The position numbers and the translations under genes are program-made. Below are positions 34,963 through 49,200 of a stretch of 64,000 nt of DNA, piece after piece. Below the pieces are notes generated by a model that worked only from the letters and a program-made list of their open reading frames with translations, did no database searches and had not been told where the DNA came from. The DNA is from Haliotis asinina. Taxonomy: Eukaryota; Mollusca; Gastropoda; Lepetellida; Haliotidae. The stretch covers positions 57,870,843 to 57,934,842 of the forward strand of contig NC_090282.1 of NCBI RefSeq assembly GCF_037392515.1, read 5' to 3'. Position 1 is the first letter of the stretch, and the number at the start of each line of letters is the position of its first letter.

Positions 34963-36059
34963 ACATTGATATCGATATTGTCATTGGCTTCGTCCATACA
35001 TTGTCTTCCGACATTGTTCCTTATTGGCTTCGTGATTATATTGACGTCGTTGTTCATCATCTAATTGTCGATCGTCATTATATTTTTATCTTCGTACATC
35101 CTCCCACCTTGCAGGCGTGTACAATGGAAAATACAGTGTAAGCACAATTGATGATACATTTTGAAAACAGGGAGACTATAGCATATCTAAGAGTAAAACA
35201 CTCTTCTGAAAACGAGATAAGTTAAGAAAAATATAAACAACATAGCATAACATGAAAACCATGATAGTAAACTCCAGACTAGCGGCTCGAAGTCAAGCAG
35301 ACCATGATTAAGTAAATATTGCAAATACGGTTACTATAACTGACCCAGTATCAATGCCAGCGGAACCAGTCTTAAAATGTGTCAATTCTACTGGCTCTGG
35401 TCTATGGTTTTTGAGTGTCAATTTGACAATTGGCGAGGAATGAGTAAATGACTCAGATAATGCTGTTTTATCAGAATGTGTTTGGGAACACTGGGTACTA
35501 TTGTCAGACATAATTTATTGTATAGTGCAGACAAAGACATGACCAGAAACCGCCCAGGACACATGACAACAAACTGAATGTGATTTTGTTTAACATTTTT
35601 TTTTTTAATTCTAAAGTGCGAGCACGTGCTTTTTGTGGTACACTGTAGCGACGTCACCGCCATGCATTGTGAAAACATGTTCTATCTGTAAATATTCACT
35701 CTGTGTACTGACTCAGCATTCATCGGATGAAGGAACAACTGAAATGTTTTGTATGGAGAATACCCATAAACCATGTCATGTACTCACGAACTGTCTCATG
35801 TTTGTCGGTTATTTCATTGTTACTTCAGGTGACGAAGCCCATCTTCTTCCTGGTCCTGCTATTCTCCTTTTGTTGCAGCGGGGTGAATCATTTGCGTGGG
35901 CAACATGAGTAAAGGACTCCAGGATCTCCACCATGACATCCAATAATTGTTGGAGGTACAGATCGTAATACAGATATAACTGGAGTCGTGCCCAGAGACC
36001 GTGAGAAACTATGCCTAACCTTGAACGTCAACATGGCCATTGTAAATAGTTTAGTGTAA
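34963..36059. other. No feature recognised
   Basis: Several overlapping short frames at 35308-35912, none with recognisable domains or splice structure. Confidence 0.5.
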
Positions 36060-36222
36060 ATGAGTAAGTGAGTTTTACGCCGCTTTTAGCAGTAGTCCAG
36101 CAATATCACGGCGGTGAAAACCAGAAATGGGATTCACACATTGTACCCATTTGATGAATCGGACCCAGGAATTCGGCATGACGAACGAACGCGTTAACCT
36201 CTAGACTATCCCATCACCCCTT
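36060..36222 (-). mobile_element. SINE family A copy, full layout
   Basis: Reverse orientation: GAGTTTTACGCCGCTTTTAG, AGCAATATCACGGCGG, CACACATTGTACCC, GAATCGGACCC, and the A-box end CTAGACTATCCCATCACCCC. Confidence 0.85.
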
Positions 36223-37217
36223 ACTGCACATGTGCTGGTTTGTGTTATTCGTAAATGAACAAATTGTTTCCTTTTAGGACTAAAAGTCGGGTTACTAACA
36301 AAATCCACCTCCCCTGCACTGCCGAACATCGTGTTCTTTCCATGGTACATGGGGATTTGTAGCATTATGGCAACACAACTATAATATCACGGGCTTCAGA
36401 TGCGGGAAGCGTGGAGGGTGGGGTATCTTGCTGTCTCATTGTGACATTCAGAATAACGTTAACCTGTAACAATATATAGCTTTACATAAACAGGTAGCTA
36501 TTTAGACTGAAAAGGGGTCCCATGATGCAAACCTGGGAAAAAAATATTATTCGATTAAAAGGCTTTTCAGCGATGGTTTTGTGGGAGGGGAGTTAATGTG
36601 GTTCCAGGACTGGGACACAAAGTAACCCCTTCAAGCAGCACGTGTATATAGATGCTACCTTTGAACCATTAAGACGTGGCTTTCCAGCTATTTTGTATGA
36701 ACATCCTCCTAATATACATATGTTGGGCTTTTTAAGTGATAAATTCTTTTCACGTGAAAATTTCAAGTAATAGATGTTGCATGTTTACCTCAGATGTTAT
36801 GTTCCGCACTGCAACTAACTCAGTCACTTGGACAGGTGACCAAAGGCTGTCCAGCCTGATATATCATGGCGTCGTATTTAATGCATAAATATAATCCACG
36901 AATTCTTCCATTTTAGTGTGCCCCATATTGTTACATATTTCTTGCATGTTAACGCATTCACAAGCTGGTTAAGATGACCTTCCTTCCCTTTTGGTCGAAA
37001 ATGTGAAACAACAAGCTCATCCCCAACTCCATCTTTTATATTTTCACAAACCAATGAAACATACTATCAGGCACGTGGCAACCAATGTTTTTAGCTTGCA
37101 AGGTCGATACGGTAGCAAAGCTATATATTTAGATGATATTGACGGGTTTCCGAACCCTTTTAGCAACAATCATGCGTAAGCCCGGGATATTTGTCAAAAT
37201 AGCAGCTGCCCCCAAGA
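36223..37217. other. No feature recognised
   Basis: No gene or repeat could be supported. Confidence 0.5.
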
Positions 37218-37231
37218 ATATAAGGTAATAG

Positions 37232-37491
37232 TGAGTGTAGTTTTACTCCTCACTCAACAATAGTCCAGCTATATGGCGAGGGTCTGTAAATTATCGAATC
37301 TGGACCAGACAATCCAGTGATCAACTACATGAGCATCGATCTGCGCAATTTGGAACAGATGACATACGTCGAACAGGTCAGCGAGTGTGACCACCCGATC
37401 CCGTTGGTCGCCTCTTACGACAAGCATAGTCGCCTTTAATGGCAAGCATGGTTCGCTGAAGGCACATTCTACCCCGGGACCATTACGGGCC
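37232..37491 (-). mobile_element. SINE-like family B, full-length copy with 14-bp target-site duplication
   Basis: ATATAAGGTAATAG occurs at 37218-37231 and again at 37492-37505, bracketing a 260-bp element. In its own sense (- strand) it begins with a GC-rich head containing GGTCCCGGGGTAGAA. It runs through CCATGCTTGCC and GGATCGGGTGGTCAC, then GATCACTGGATTGTCTGG, and ends in the shared tail (CATATAGCTGGACTATTG then AGTAAAAC). Intact duplications define the true ends of the family. Confidence 0.88.
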
Positions 37492-37505
37492 ATATAAGGT
37501 AATAG

Positions 37506-38991
37506 AGGGCCATGAAGTCATTTATCATGTTATCTTCCGGAAGTCCACTGTGCCTGTCATAAAGACAGCATAGTGTGCGCTACGTACAGAACTACATACT
37601 GCGGTAACTAACCTTTACAACCGCAGTGTTGCACATTACAGTAGACCCACGAATCAAGGGCCACCTTATTGGATAGAGTGCGGGTTGTCAGGATCGGGGA
37701 CTTGTTTTCCCAACAAGGTAGATCATTGCTTATAGTCACCAAATTGTTTGGTCTGGATTCAAATAGGTTCTTGCCTACAGGAGCAATATTGTTCAGAGTG
37801 GCTTCAGAAAAAACCCAAACTATCACTACAAAATCAGGTCGGATTTATCTAATGGGTACACGTAACTTGTAATTGTGTGGCCAAATAAATCCCTTTTAAT
37901 CAATGTCCACGAAGGCACTTATCACGTGACCTTTAACTGCAGCAAACAGATGTACTGACAAATTTACATGAAAGAAATATGTTACACTGCCTGTTGAAAA
38001 TGGGGAGAAATTATTCTCAAACAGGTTTCGCCCGAACATATTCAGCCAGTTAATATTTTTTAAAATGACGTTAATATGATCAACTTTCGCCAAAGGTGTT
38101 TCATGGCACAAATCAGACAACATATCATTGCTATTCTATTACTATTTTATGAAAATGCATTTAAAGTTTTTACTCTTCCCTGTTAATCTGAGTCTATGGC
38201 TATTCATCCAGCCGATCCCAACATCATAGGTCTTCCTCATCTCTCACTGCCACTGCAATATTTCCACCTTCTCAAGAATACTGTCTGGGTAGCTCTGATG
38301 TCAAGGACATTAATTTGTAATGGCATGACCATCACTGACTAGTTGTTTCTCTGACATCATGAACACTTAACATGGACTGCAGTCATTACCAACATTGAGT
38401 ACTGGGTTCTGTGCTATCATGAACACTATACAAGGATGGTACAGTTTGCAACAGATGATTCTATTTAACAAAACACAAACACTTCAAATGTCTTGGACTT
38501 TTATTGCCAAACAATAAATTACGTTTACATCAACTCCTCTGATGAGAGTTCTGACAGTCCAGAGAAGACAAATGCAGTTTTAACAGAGTTCACATCTATT
38601 CCAAATAAGATAAGCCTGTGTTTGCATCACCTCAACATATTTCTATGTATGTTGTCATACAGAAAATGTTTTATTTCTGAGTTTACAAATGTCAACATAA
38701 GCAAACCCTTGTTCAATGCACCTAACATCTTTGAAAATGAACTAAAGTCAACTGTGGACATAGCCAGTAGGAGACTGTGAGATTTATTGTCACATATAGT
38801 AATGATCTTTAGAATGGACGCATCTTAGAAGCGGCAAGTTTCCAGGGATGGAAGAATCTAATGGTGAACTGCCTGTATCTTCCGCTTTTAAACAAACCCC
38901 AACAATTCTTGTCTCAGGAACAGTTCATGAGTATGTCGACTTATATTTCAGCACTTACAATTATCTACAGGCAACATAAGAGCTATCGAAG
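37506..38991. other. No feature recognised
   Basis: Only short frames, including one of 95 codons at 38493-38780 without recognisable motifs. Confidence 0.5.
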
Positions 38992-39123
38992 TGGACTTTA
39001 GCAATATTCTAGCAATATCACTACAGGGGACACAGGAATAAGCTTCACACATTGTACCCATGTGAGGAATCAAACATAGGTCTTTGGTATGATGAGCCAA
39101 TACCACTTGGCTACCATAACCTC
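38992..39123 (-). mobile_element. SINE family A copy, diverged
   Basis: TTTAGCAATATTCTAGCAAT, CACACATTGTACCCATGTGA, GGAATCAAACATAGGTC and TTGGCTACCATAACC in reverse orientation. Confidence 0.75.
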
Positions 39124-39424
39124 CTCGTCAACATATGAAAACAAGATGAAACAAGCTATTCTAGCTAGTTATTCCACTCACACATAAGCAGTTGTAGAAC
39201 TCTTTTGTCTCTTAAACTGAGAAAAAAACAAACAAAAAAGATGATTCTAAAGACTATGTGCTGTTTAAGTAACCATGATTTTTTTTAGTCATTCAACTTT
39301 CAAGCAACTAAACATGGGAGATAACTCTAAAATTGAGCTATTTCCCCCCGTACCACATAATAAAATCCAGTGATTTTAGATTCAACTTGAATACAAGCGT
39401 CATGAGAAGATGACATATCCCCCG

Positions 39425-39967
39425 GCCCCCAAATATTTGTAAGGACAAATCATCTGAAGGCTACTTGATATTTTTTTAGACTAAGTTTGAATCATTTCCA
39501 TGAAAATCATGAAAAATATAAATGCCATATATCTGTAAACAGCAAAAGGCACCACTTCAAGATCTGTCTTATATATCTGCCAAGATCTGTTGAAAGATAT
39601 CAAATCCTTCCATTCTGAGACTAAGTCTGAATTTTTTCCATGGAAACCGGGAAAAATAGAAATGCCAAAACTTTGTAAATAGTAAAAGGCACCACTTTGT
39701 GGTCTGTCTTAGTAGTCTTAAATATCTGCCAAGTTTTGCTGAAAGTTTTTGAGTTGTGCTCCAGAAACGGAGCCCATCCCTCCATTTTGAGATCAAGTCA
39801 GAATCGTTTCTGTGGAAACTGGAAAAATGATAAATCACAAAAACTTGTAAATAGAAAAAGACACACTTTGGGGTCTGCCACACATATCAAACAAGTTATG
39901 GGCAGACGGACGGACGGACGGACGAGGCTTCGACTATATCCCCCCTGCATTACATGCTGGGGGTATA
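39425..39967. repeat. Dispersed repeat with internal copies and a GACG tract
   Basis: Three partial internal copies share AAAAGGCACCACTT-like words at about 39544, 39683 and 39854, each followed by a GGTCTGTC/ATCTGCC stretch. The right end has four GACG units, then GACTATATCCCCC and CTGGGGGTATAA, which can fold as a short hairpin. I recall similar ends in mollusc interspersed repeats; the class is unknown. It lies just downstream of the EFL1 stop codon and could be part of that 3' UTR. Confidence 0.55.
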
Positions 39968-40055
39968 AAAATACATTCTTTCATATCTAAACAATGGATA
40001 TATACAACTATGTAACCCGTATCCCTTGATGATCATAAGTGTCAGCAGTTGGCAA

Positions 40056-40244
40056 CTATTTCATCTTTGTGAGGGTTCTCTGTTTCTCTCCATGCTCCAC
40101 GATCTTCTCATCGACTTTCAGACCTTTACGTTTGCGGACGCTATTCATATATGTGCGAGCTCGGTTGTCCGAGTCAGCTTTCTCCCCGAAGTGTGTATAT
40201 TCCTCTTCCGTTGTAGGAGTCCAAAATGGGTCAATATCGAGGGT
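40056..40244 (-). CDS. EFL1: EFL1 exon 20 with stop
   Basis: Residues 1070-1131 and TAG 40056-40058 ([40 protein letters not shown]). Acceptor TTTCAG. The lysine-rich end (LTKMK) matches where the family stops. Confidence 0.96.
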   Translation of the reverse strand, partial: TLDIDPFWTPTTEEEYTHFGEKADSDNRARTYMNSVRKRKGLKVDEKIVEHGEKQRTLTKMK

Positions 40245-43200
40245 CTGAAAGTGTGCAAAGGACAAAAAATTGTTCATGAACAGGAACGTAACATGATTTA
40301 ATGCTTTGTCAAGAGAAATGAAATGCTTCCATTACCCTGAAGAGACAATGATCTCAAATGCCTACAGAAATCTCCATGTGTATTCCTTGGTGGCATTCAC
40401 ACATCTCTGAGAAAGTTTGTCATTTAATATTCTAGCTGTATGATGAGGTCTGTATATAACCATGACTGGATCACACAATCCAGTTGTTGGCATTAAAACC
40501 ATCCATCTCTGCAATTTGGATATGACATGTACCTCATACTATCATCTAACTCAGCCAGCCTGACCATCTAATCCTATTAAATACTGAAGCCTTAAAGGAT
40601 TAAACGAACCCTTTTGAGAATGAAAACCATGCACAATATGACAAAGAAATGCTCTGTGTCCAATTTGAATAAAAAAAACAAAAGATAAGAATGAAAATCC
40701 AGTTGTGGGGTGACGACTATGGTATACTTTCTGACTGATCAAGCATGAGGAAACACTTGTTGGTAAATATACAACAGAAGCACCCACCTCCCAGTGACTG
40801 AAGGTCAGCTGAGGACTTGCTAGACCGCTAGTCTTCTTGCGGATGTCCTGGGCAAACCCAAAGCTTTCAATGACAGGAAGTGTGGCTTGTACACTGAAAA
40901 TCTGTGTCCCTTCCTTCATCTCATCGGAGATCACTCGGCCATTTCTCTTGCTCAGGACGGCATACAGCTTACCTGGAGAAGAAGATGAGAAATGGTTGTC
41001 AAGGGGTCCTTAGCAACACTTCTTGTATTTTCGAAATGTTAAGAGCAGCCGATGTGGTTTTGAAGGAATGACCAATCATTAGGTAAACACATATTTCATA
41101 ATTTGTACCGAGAAGGCAGCAATCTCAGGATTAATCAAATCTGTATTGTGATTCCTCTCACATCGCTTTCTCTCATGTTATCTGGCTGACTGTTTATTAA
41201 GCATGCAAATATTTCAATTTAATGTCAAACATCAATATTTTTTGGTACATTCCCAGTCTGGCCAGGGAAAGAGTATAGCACAGCTACTTAAAATTAATAC
41301 TCTAGTTAAGTGTAAGTAAAAATAATAATATTGGGATTATTTATCAACAAAAACTGCAGACTTGTGCTTATCACCACCCTGGACAACATTAAGTTGTTCA
41401 CTGAGACAGAGAAACACTGTCAGTTGAGAACTAATGGTTGATGACAATACAACAAAACATGCTACTTGTAAGATAATTGAGTGTGAAGAGCATATTCATA
41501 TATGCTGGTGAACTAAGACATTTTAGTTGTAATTTTCATTTTTATCTACAAAATGTGTAATAAAATAATTAGATGCTAGTTATTCTGCTGATGTGGGCGG
41601 GATGATGAGCATGTGTGAATGTTCCTTTGTATGTACTTGTGTACAATCCTGTCCATGAACTCACCGAGCACCTCTGTTGTGGCCTGTATTGTGCACTTGT
41701 ACATAGCAACTGACAGCCTCTGTGGTTGAGCCTGGTACGAACGACGACATCCATCTCTCATGCATGACATGAGCTGACCTGAGAAGGGACCAAATGCAAC
41801 TTGCTTCTGTTTGGACACATGAGAATCCTCTTCAGTAGAATCACAGTCAAGATTTTCATCACAGTTTGCATCAGTCCTTGACCTAGAACTGACCTTGACC
41901 TCCCCATTGACCTGAGGTTGTGCTGAACGCTTAGTCCTAGATTTCACTGAGCTACTCTCCACATTAACGTAGTCCCACTTCTCCACCACAAAGCACACTC
42001 CTATCATAGGTTCATCGCACAGAGGCCCAGAGAGAGTTGCCATCTGGAACCCGTTGACTACTGAGCTATCAAAGTTTCGGCACTGCATGGAGCATGTAGA
42101 TTTCTCAATGCTGCTCCACACCGACGGCCTCTGATAGCCCGGAATTCGGTTCAACAAAATATTTGGTCCATTCCTACGAGGTCCAAAACTCCATATCTGA
42201 TCAACAGCATCCTTCCAAAAGTCTCCAGAATGTTCAAATTCTTTTTTCAACTTTGCCTTCAAATCCTTCAAAGCTTCAATTGTTGCGAAGTTCATTTTTA
42301 CTTCACTTTCACACTCTGATTTATCACTGAATCTTGCAGTTGTGTTCTGGTCCAGGCTTTTAATGATGGTTGGGTGGTTACTCAAGAGACAGGTGACCGA
42401 TTCTGGGAGAGGAGCAGCACGTACATGAAGCACACACTTCCTGTTTGATGTGTACACCTCTATTAAACCTTCCCCCAAACCATTTTCATCCTCTGTCTCC
42501 CCCTCTCTTGTAACAGCTGCTTTGATTGGTTGGTTTTGATCCTGAATAGCCTCATTGACCCTGTCAACTTTGGGCGGCTCAATTATTGTCTCGCGGAAAG
42601 GAACAATGGGAGCAGACACTGACACTTCAACCTTGGCATATCTGAAAGTGACCAAATGCATCTGAAGTGTTACACTAACAGATATCTGAGGTTCTAAAGA
42701 AATACAACGGTTGTCTATTCCAAGCATTATCAATCATAAATGAAAAAAAATGTTTCCGGACCATTTGCTCAGAGTGAGGTGATGAAACTTTGAGGCAGTT
42801 ATGATGTTACCTCCTCTTAACCATAAATACAGACTTATACAAATCATAATGCTAATGAAATGTACAAATGTTTTCCTTTCTGTGAAGATGTGGGTTAGAA
42901 TTAGTCTTCAGTAACCCATGCTTATTGTAAGAGGTGACTATCAGGATGGGGTGCTGACACATGTCATCAGATCCCAACTGCGTAGTACGATGCTCATGAT
43001 GTTGATCTATGGATTGCCTGGTCCCAACTCTATTACTTACAGACTGCCTCTATATAGCTGGAATATTGCTGAATGAGGCATAAAACAACGAACCAACAAA
43101 CAAATGTTTCCAATGGACTTTGGAGAAATGTGACACACAAAGGAAGAACGCTTTCAAGAATTAGATTTGACAATAAATGAGCAAAAATTTGAGAAATAAA

Positions 43201-46200
43201 AATCCCAGAGTATGAATTGTAAGCATTAAAGCTTTTGGTCTTATAATAGCAATATCTATACGGAGATAGCTATTTCAGCATCCATTTGTCTCACCTCTCT
43301 TGTAGATCCTCAATACACCGGTGCAGATGCACTTCCCCAGCAGTGATAATGACATGCTCCCCAGTCTCCTGCACCAGGACCTGCACACAAGGGTCGGCCT
43401 GGTTCAACAGCTTCAGGCCCTGAATCACAGCTGCCATGTCACCTAAAGCAGCAGAATACACATGTCATGTTAGTACAGCAGGACCTGCACACACGGGTCG
43501 ACCTGGTTCAACAGCTTCAGGTCCTGAATCACAGCTGCCATGTCACCTACAGTAGCAGAATAATGTTTCATGATGAGATAATACTCCCAATACTGTTTCA
43601 CAGTTGGTACAGCTACTGCAAGGTAGAACTACACAAGCACCCCCCCCTCCTACAATCTACTCTTCTATCTGATTGTAAGCTGGGGATAGGATTGAACATG
43701 ACTGAGTAAGCAGTCAGAGCCTCACCTGGGTGTGCTGGTTCTATGGCGACTCTAACAATGGGGTCGGCATCAAAGAACATTTCTGTGAATGCAGGGCAAG
43801 CCACAGTTGATGAAATGGTGCCAGACTTCAAGATGTGGTCCTCCAAACCTCCAATACCTGCAACACATACACAACATTAAACCACTGAGAAAGAAAAACA
43901 GTTCAAAATGACAGAAAATTTCATCATGAGAACAACTGAAATAGAAATGTGGTCAGAAAACAACTAAGAGCAAGTGATAATCCAATAATCTCCATTCTAT
44001 ATAAACATACTGATATATAAACTTCTTCTGAATAGAAGCGATGTGTTACAGGGAACTGTGTTGATGCTGACATTTCCAATAAGTTGAAACCTCAACTTCA
44101 TGGAAAAAAGTCCCAATATATCAAACGTGTACTCAAACCAACTAAGAAAGTGGGCAGCCAATTCACCAGCAACTCCAGACCAACTCAGGATGACATCTTT
44201 AGGGCTTTATATGACCTTAATTACAAACTGACCTAGAATGTTTCCAGCAGGGATTTCCTCCATCTCTTCCAGTTCACGTCCCATGAACAGGTAGAGGTCC
44301 TTGACAGTGAACCTTGTGATGTGCTGGCTGCTGGATAGGTCTCGCACAGTCATTCCTGGAGTTATCTCCCCTTCCAGGTCAGGCTGCAACATGTACAGAA
44401 CCATCCTGCACTCAACACAACACATATAAATGTTTTAATGAGGTTGTGACTTCTGCACTTTCTCTATTCACAATAATAAACATGGAAGTACTAAAAACAA
44501 AAGGAATTCTAAAATGTAATCTTAAAGGCTTAGATATAGCTCAAGTAAACACAGAGCAACCTAGTGTTATAACATCAGTTCTGTTTTCTCTGAGTGCAGA
44601 GGTAGTTTGGAGGTTAAAATGATTGTTCATTCACGCCAAATATCCAGGTTTTATTACCCACTAGGGTACATTGTGTGAAGCCCATTTCACTGATTGGTCA
44701 ATGTATGTATGTAAAACCATTCTCACTTGCACTTTCTCTTCAAACTAAGTTGTCTTCAGTTAATTTCTGAAACATGTAACTCTGGAATTACATATGCCTC
44801 AAACCCGTGATTATCTGGGTTAGAACTGGTCGTCAGCCACCCATGCTTGTTGGAAAAGGTGACTAACAGGATCAGATGGTTGCTGATTTGGTTGACATGT
44901 CATCATATCCTAATTGTGTAGATTGATGCTCATGCTGTTGATCACTGAATCGTCTGGTCTAGACTCAGTTATATTTACAGACAGCAGCCATGTTGTTGGC
45001 ATTGAACAACATAACAACCAACATACACCTCATTGTTGCTTTCTGCATTGCAAACACATAAGACTACATTAGCAAAACCTCAAGGAGAGCAAAGAGAAAA
45101 TGTACCTTGCACAAAATTGCTTACTTTGTCAAGTACTTTCCCTGGATCATGTTTTGGCCCAAGAACATATAATGTACAGCCTTTCTTCACTGTGCCGCTG
45201 AACACGCGAGCAAAGGCAATGAACACATGTCCACCCAAATCACTAGATGCCTCTCCAGCTTCAATGGCTACTCCATTTGTAGCAGTATCTGGTGCTAAAA
45301 ACAGATATTCAGAAGACCTATTTCACAGCTCTCTCTTTAACAAATACAAATACATTCCCCATTAGCTAATTAATATGGACAAGCTTCAACAAAAACATGT
45401 TTGACACATGGCACTAGTTACAATGTCTCTACCTTGGCTTAGCATTGCTAATAGACCACTTACCACATTGTGTCCTCATAAAACATTCCGACAACTGCCA
45501 TTTACAACATTGTGTCTTCATAAAACACTCCGACAACTGCCATTTACCACATTGTGTCTTCATAAAACACTCCGACAACTGCCATTTACCACATTATGTC
45601 TACACAAAACACTCATACAACTTTACCATTTTTTCTAACAGCTCCACTCTCCAAAAATGAGTTTGAAATTTCTACCTTCCCCTGTTGGAACATCTTCTGT
45701 CTTCTCTGACTCTTCTGTGTTGGAGTCTCTCTTTCCTTCTTCAGATGCCATCTTTTCTGCATGTCTTTTCCTGGCGATGTCTCTTCTAATCTGCAGCTCT
45801 TCCTCCGTCAGAGGTCTGAAATAACACTGCACGAATACAATGGTGGAAAACCAATGATGTGGTTATATATGAATGGACAGTAACTGTCATATTTAAACAC
45901 AGCTTATTTTTTTTAGTGTGAGTACCTAAGAAAGCCAGAGGGCTAGAATATCGACCAAGAACATTCAATTACGTTCTTTATAAAATTATATGATATATCA
46001 AAAGCAAATGTACCACTGACCTCTGTTTGTTTTGTGGTAGCTGCCATCTCTCTACTGGGAACATCTTGGACACAAACACAATCACAGGAGTGTCTGTTGT
46101 AGGGTTACATGACAAGAAATCTGGACAAAGAAAGATGAGTTTTAGTTTGATTACACGTACACAATGTCATTGTCAGAACCACATGATAAGTTTTACTAAT

Positions 46201-49200
46201 TCAATACACTACCAATACAAAGAGAATGGCTTAAACAGACAAGAACACTGAATGAGTCAGTATGGATTTATCAAGTGGGGAAATCAGAAACAGGCAACAT
46301 CATACAAATGTGGGGAATGGAAACCCTGGTGCTGGCATGAGGAGCAAACACTCTAAGTCTAACCACCGTGCTACCCCTGCGCTCCTTAAATAATACAGGT
46401 TTGGACATGTACAACTCCAGTGACCTTGATCCTGGAATGACTAAGGGACACAACTGTGCACTTTGTCTAGTGGCCACACACTCATCACTGAGAGAATGTT
46501 GTGTAGTCCAGAGGTCTGCAATATTTCACATGTTTCACAGCACACCATCTTGTCAGTGACCAGAGGTACACAATCATCAATGCCTCTATAAGTAACCACC
46601 AAATCGTCAATACAGTGGGACAGATTGAGCTAATGGGCTAAGTTATCTCCCCTTGCTGATAGAGAGCAGCCAGCACTCTCCATGTTCCCATGACTCACGT
46701 TGCTTCAGATGTTGGGTCTGTTCTGGCAGGGAGTCAAATCTCTGTATGTGGCTGCACATGAGCTTCTCTACCCGCTCCTCTGTCATCTGTAGTGGGGATG
46801 GCAGGTTATTCACAACAACATCTGCAACAGGAACATCACTACTAATCAAGCATAGATCTGACCTTCTTATCTGTGTACAATGTAGACAAGGAACATTCGA
46901 AACAATCTCATTAGTAACCAACAACTGAAACATATTTTCCCGAAAACAATAATTGAAAACGAGTCAATTGTAAGATTGAGCATGTCCTCATCTCAAAATC
47001 AACTCTGAAAACAAATACTAGATTTATTTTAGGCAGGAAGGTGAAATTTAACTGTCAGCACTGATATGAACATTTAGCACAACAAGGGAATTCTTACTGG
47101 TGCAGTGACAAAGAGAATCACATTTAACCAAACACATGATGCATGACTTTTATATCCTTAGCTGAAACAAAAGCTCCCAATAACTGATAGTGAAGAAAGT
47201 AAAAATTAAATTCATAAAATATCATTCAATCCAAATGACTTACTTCCTACTTTTAACTTTGATTTAACTTTCACAGTGCTAACATAACGTTACAACTAAC
47301 ATGATATAAGTACAGTCCTACAGTTGTCATTGTTTCAGTGACTGTTTTGTATTTCTGAATCAAAGAATCATGCAAGGTGACAGAGACAGGACACTGTGAC
47401 ATACCTAGAACTGCTGACGAGACAGGAAGCCACTGAGATGTCACAGCTTGTAGCTGAACGCGAGGGTCATTGTGTCGTGCGTCTCGGGCAGATACCTTCA
47501 GTTTCAAGGACTTCACTATCTTGTCAGTCTTCTCCTTGTCTCTGGAATAAAACATGCAACCACTACTAGTCGAAGACTTGGCAAGACAAAGTGAGAAGTT
47601 CCTTAACAGATCTGCTCCAAGTACAGAAGTGTCTGACATTAATTGCCTCACCTTGAAATGACAATGGACTCATACACGGCCCAGATCTGCTCCAGCACAA
47701 ACTGTACAAACAGTGGCTTCTTCCCTTTGGACTGAAATATAAAACAAAGCAATTTTGGTCATTCACAAACAAAAGCAATGGGCATGACTCAGAGGGGTGG
47801 GGCAGCCTGGTGGTTAAAGCATTCACTCATCACGCCGAAGACCTGGGGTTGATTCCCTACATGATGTCTCCGGCCATGACTTTGCTGAAACACTGCTAAT
47901 AGCTGCATAAAACCTAACTCACTGGCATCACTCAGACTAAGTTTGAAGCAAACATTTTAGTGGAACCTTCGCATTTCTTCATCTAGTTCTATAATATTTT
48001 GTGTGTCTGAGATCTCTAAGGTCCTCTTGAATAAACCTAACAGGGACTCTTAGACAGCTCTCTCTTAAAGAGCTCTAAAGTAGTACAGGTATGTTTAACC
48101 AATGAGATTGTAAAGGGATGAAATAAGACTGATGTCAATTTAGCTCTCTAACCAGCAATTGACTTCACCCGTTGTACCCATGTGGGGAATCGAACCCAGG
48201 TCTTCAGCATGAATGCTTTAACCACTTTGGTTACCCAACCGCCCCACTAAGTGGATTGTCACAATGTGTGTCCTAGGTCATCCAGTCCTGGAGGTCAACT
48301 ATGGCCTACTGGTCCTAATTTGTTTATCAGTAAGTGACTATGGCAGACGTAACAGAGGATTCCCTTTGTGGAAAAGTACATGAAGTACATTAAAATCAAC
48401 CCTTTGCAAGTGGACTAATTACCTGTGCACCTTTCATGACTCTCTTGTTCTTCACATTGAGATAGTAGTCCCCCCAAAGCGTCTTCTGTAAAACCTTATT
48501 ACTCATCCCCAACTTCTGGGCCCACAGCTCAGCAAAGTGAGAGATTCTGTAACACAGTAGCCTGACAGTCAACATACAACAGACAGGATAAAAGAGAATT
48601 CAGCATTTTTGATGAAGAGCTTTGAAAAGGCATGTTTGCATAACCAATATGAACTCTGCAACTAAATCTAATTAGTTATGAGGAGTCCCATCAGCACTTT
48701 TGAGCAGTTGCATTATTTGAAACCCATAACTTAATGTAAGCTCTTGTACCTAAATCCCCAACCATCGAGTGCACTGGCAAACACAACGTTGTCCTGGTCT
48801 GGAGAGAAGTAGATGTTCTTGTTCTCCATGTTCTCATCTTCGTCTTCCAGGGTGGTCCAATCGTAGCTCTGGAAATATATTAATGACTGTTAACAAGGGT
48901 GGTCCAGTCAAAGCTCTGGAAATGTATCCAGGACCGTCAACAAGGGTGGTCCAGTCATAGCTCTGGAAATGTATCAAGGACCGTCAACAAGGGTGGTCTA
49001 GTCAAAGCTCTGGAAATATATAACAAGGACCGTCAACAAGGGTGGTCCAGCCATAGCTCTGAAATACAGTCGAACCCCGCTTACCCGGACGTTTTGGTTT
49101 CACTCGAAAATTGTCCGGATAGCGAGATGTCCGGTTAACTGGATCAAACAACCAAAACGTGAAAATTAAGTGAAAATATTCACGTACATATATCAACTAA

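Noticed and set aside
38493..38780. 95-codon + strand frame
   Set aside because: No domain, no splice partners and AT-rich composition; likely chance.
45408..45660. + strand frames encoding a 14-residue repeat ([14 protein letters not shown])
   Set aside because: A 42-bp minisatellite inside EFL1 intron 13; the periodic peptide follows from the unit length being a multiple of three.
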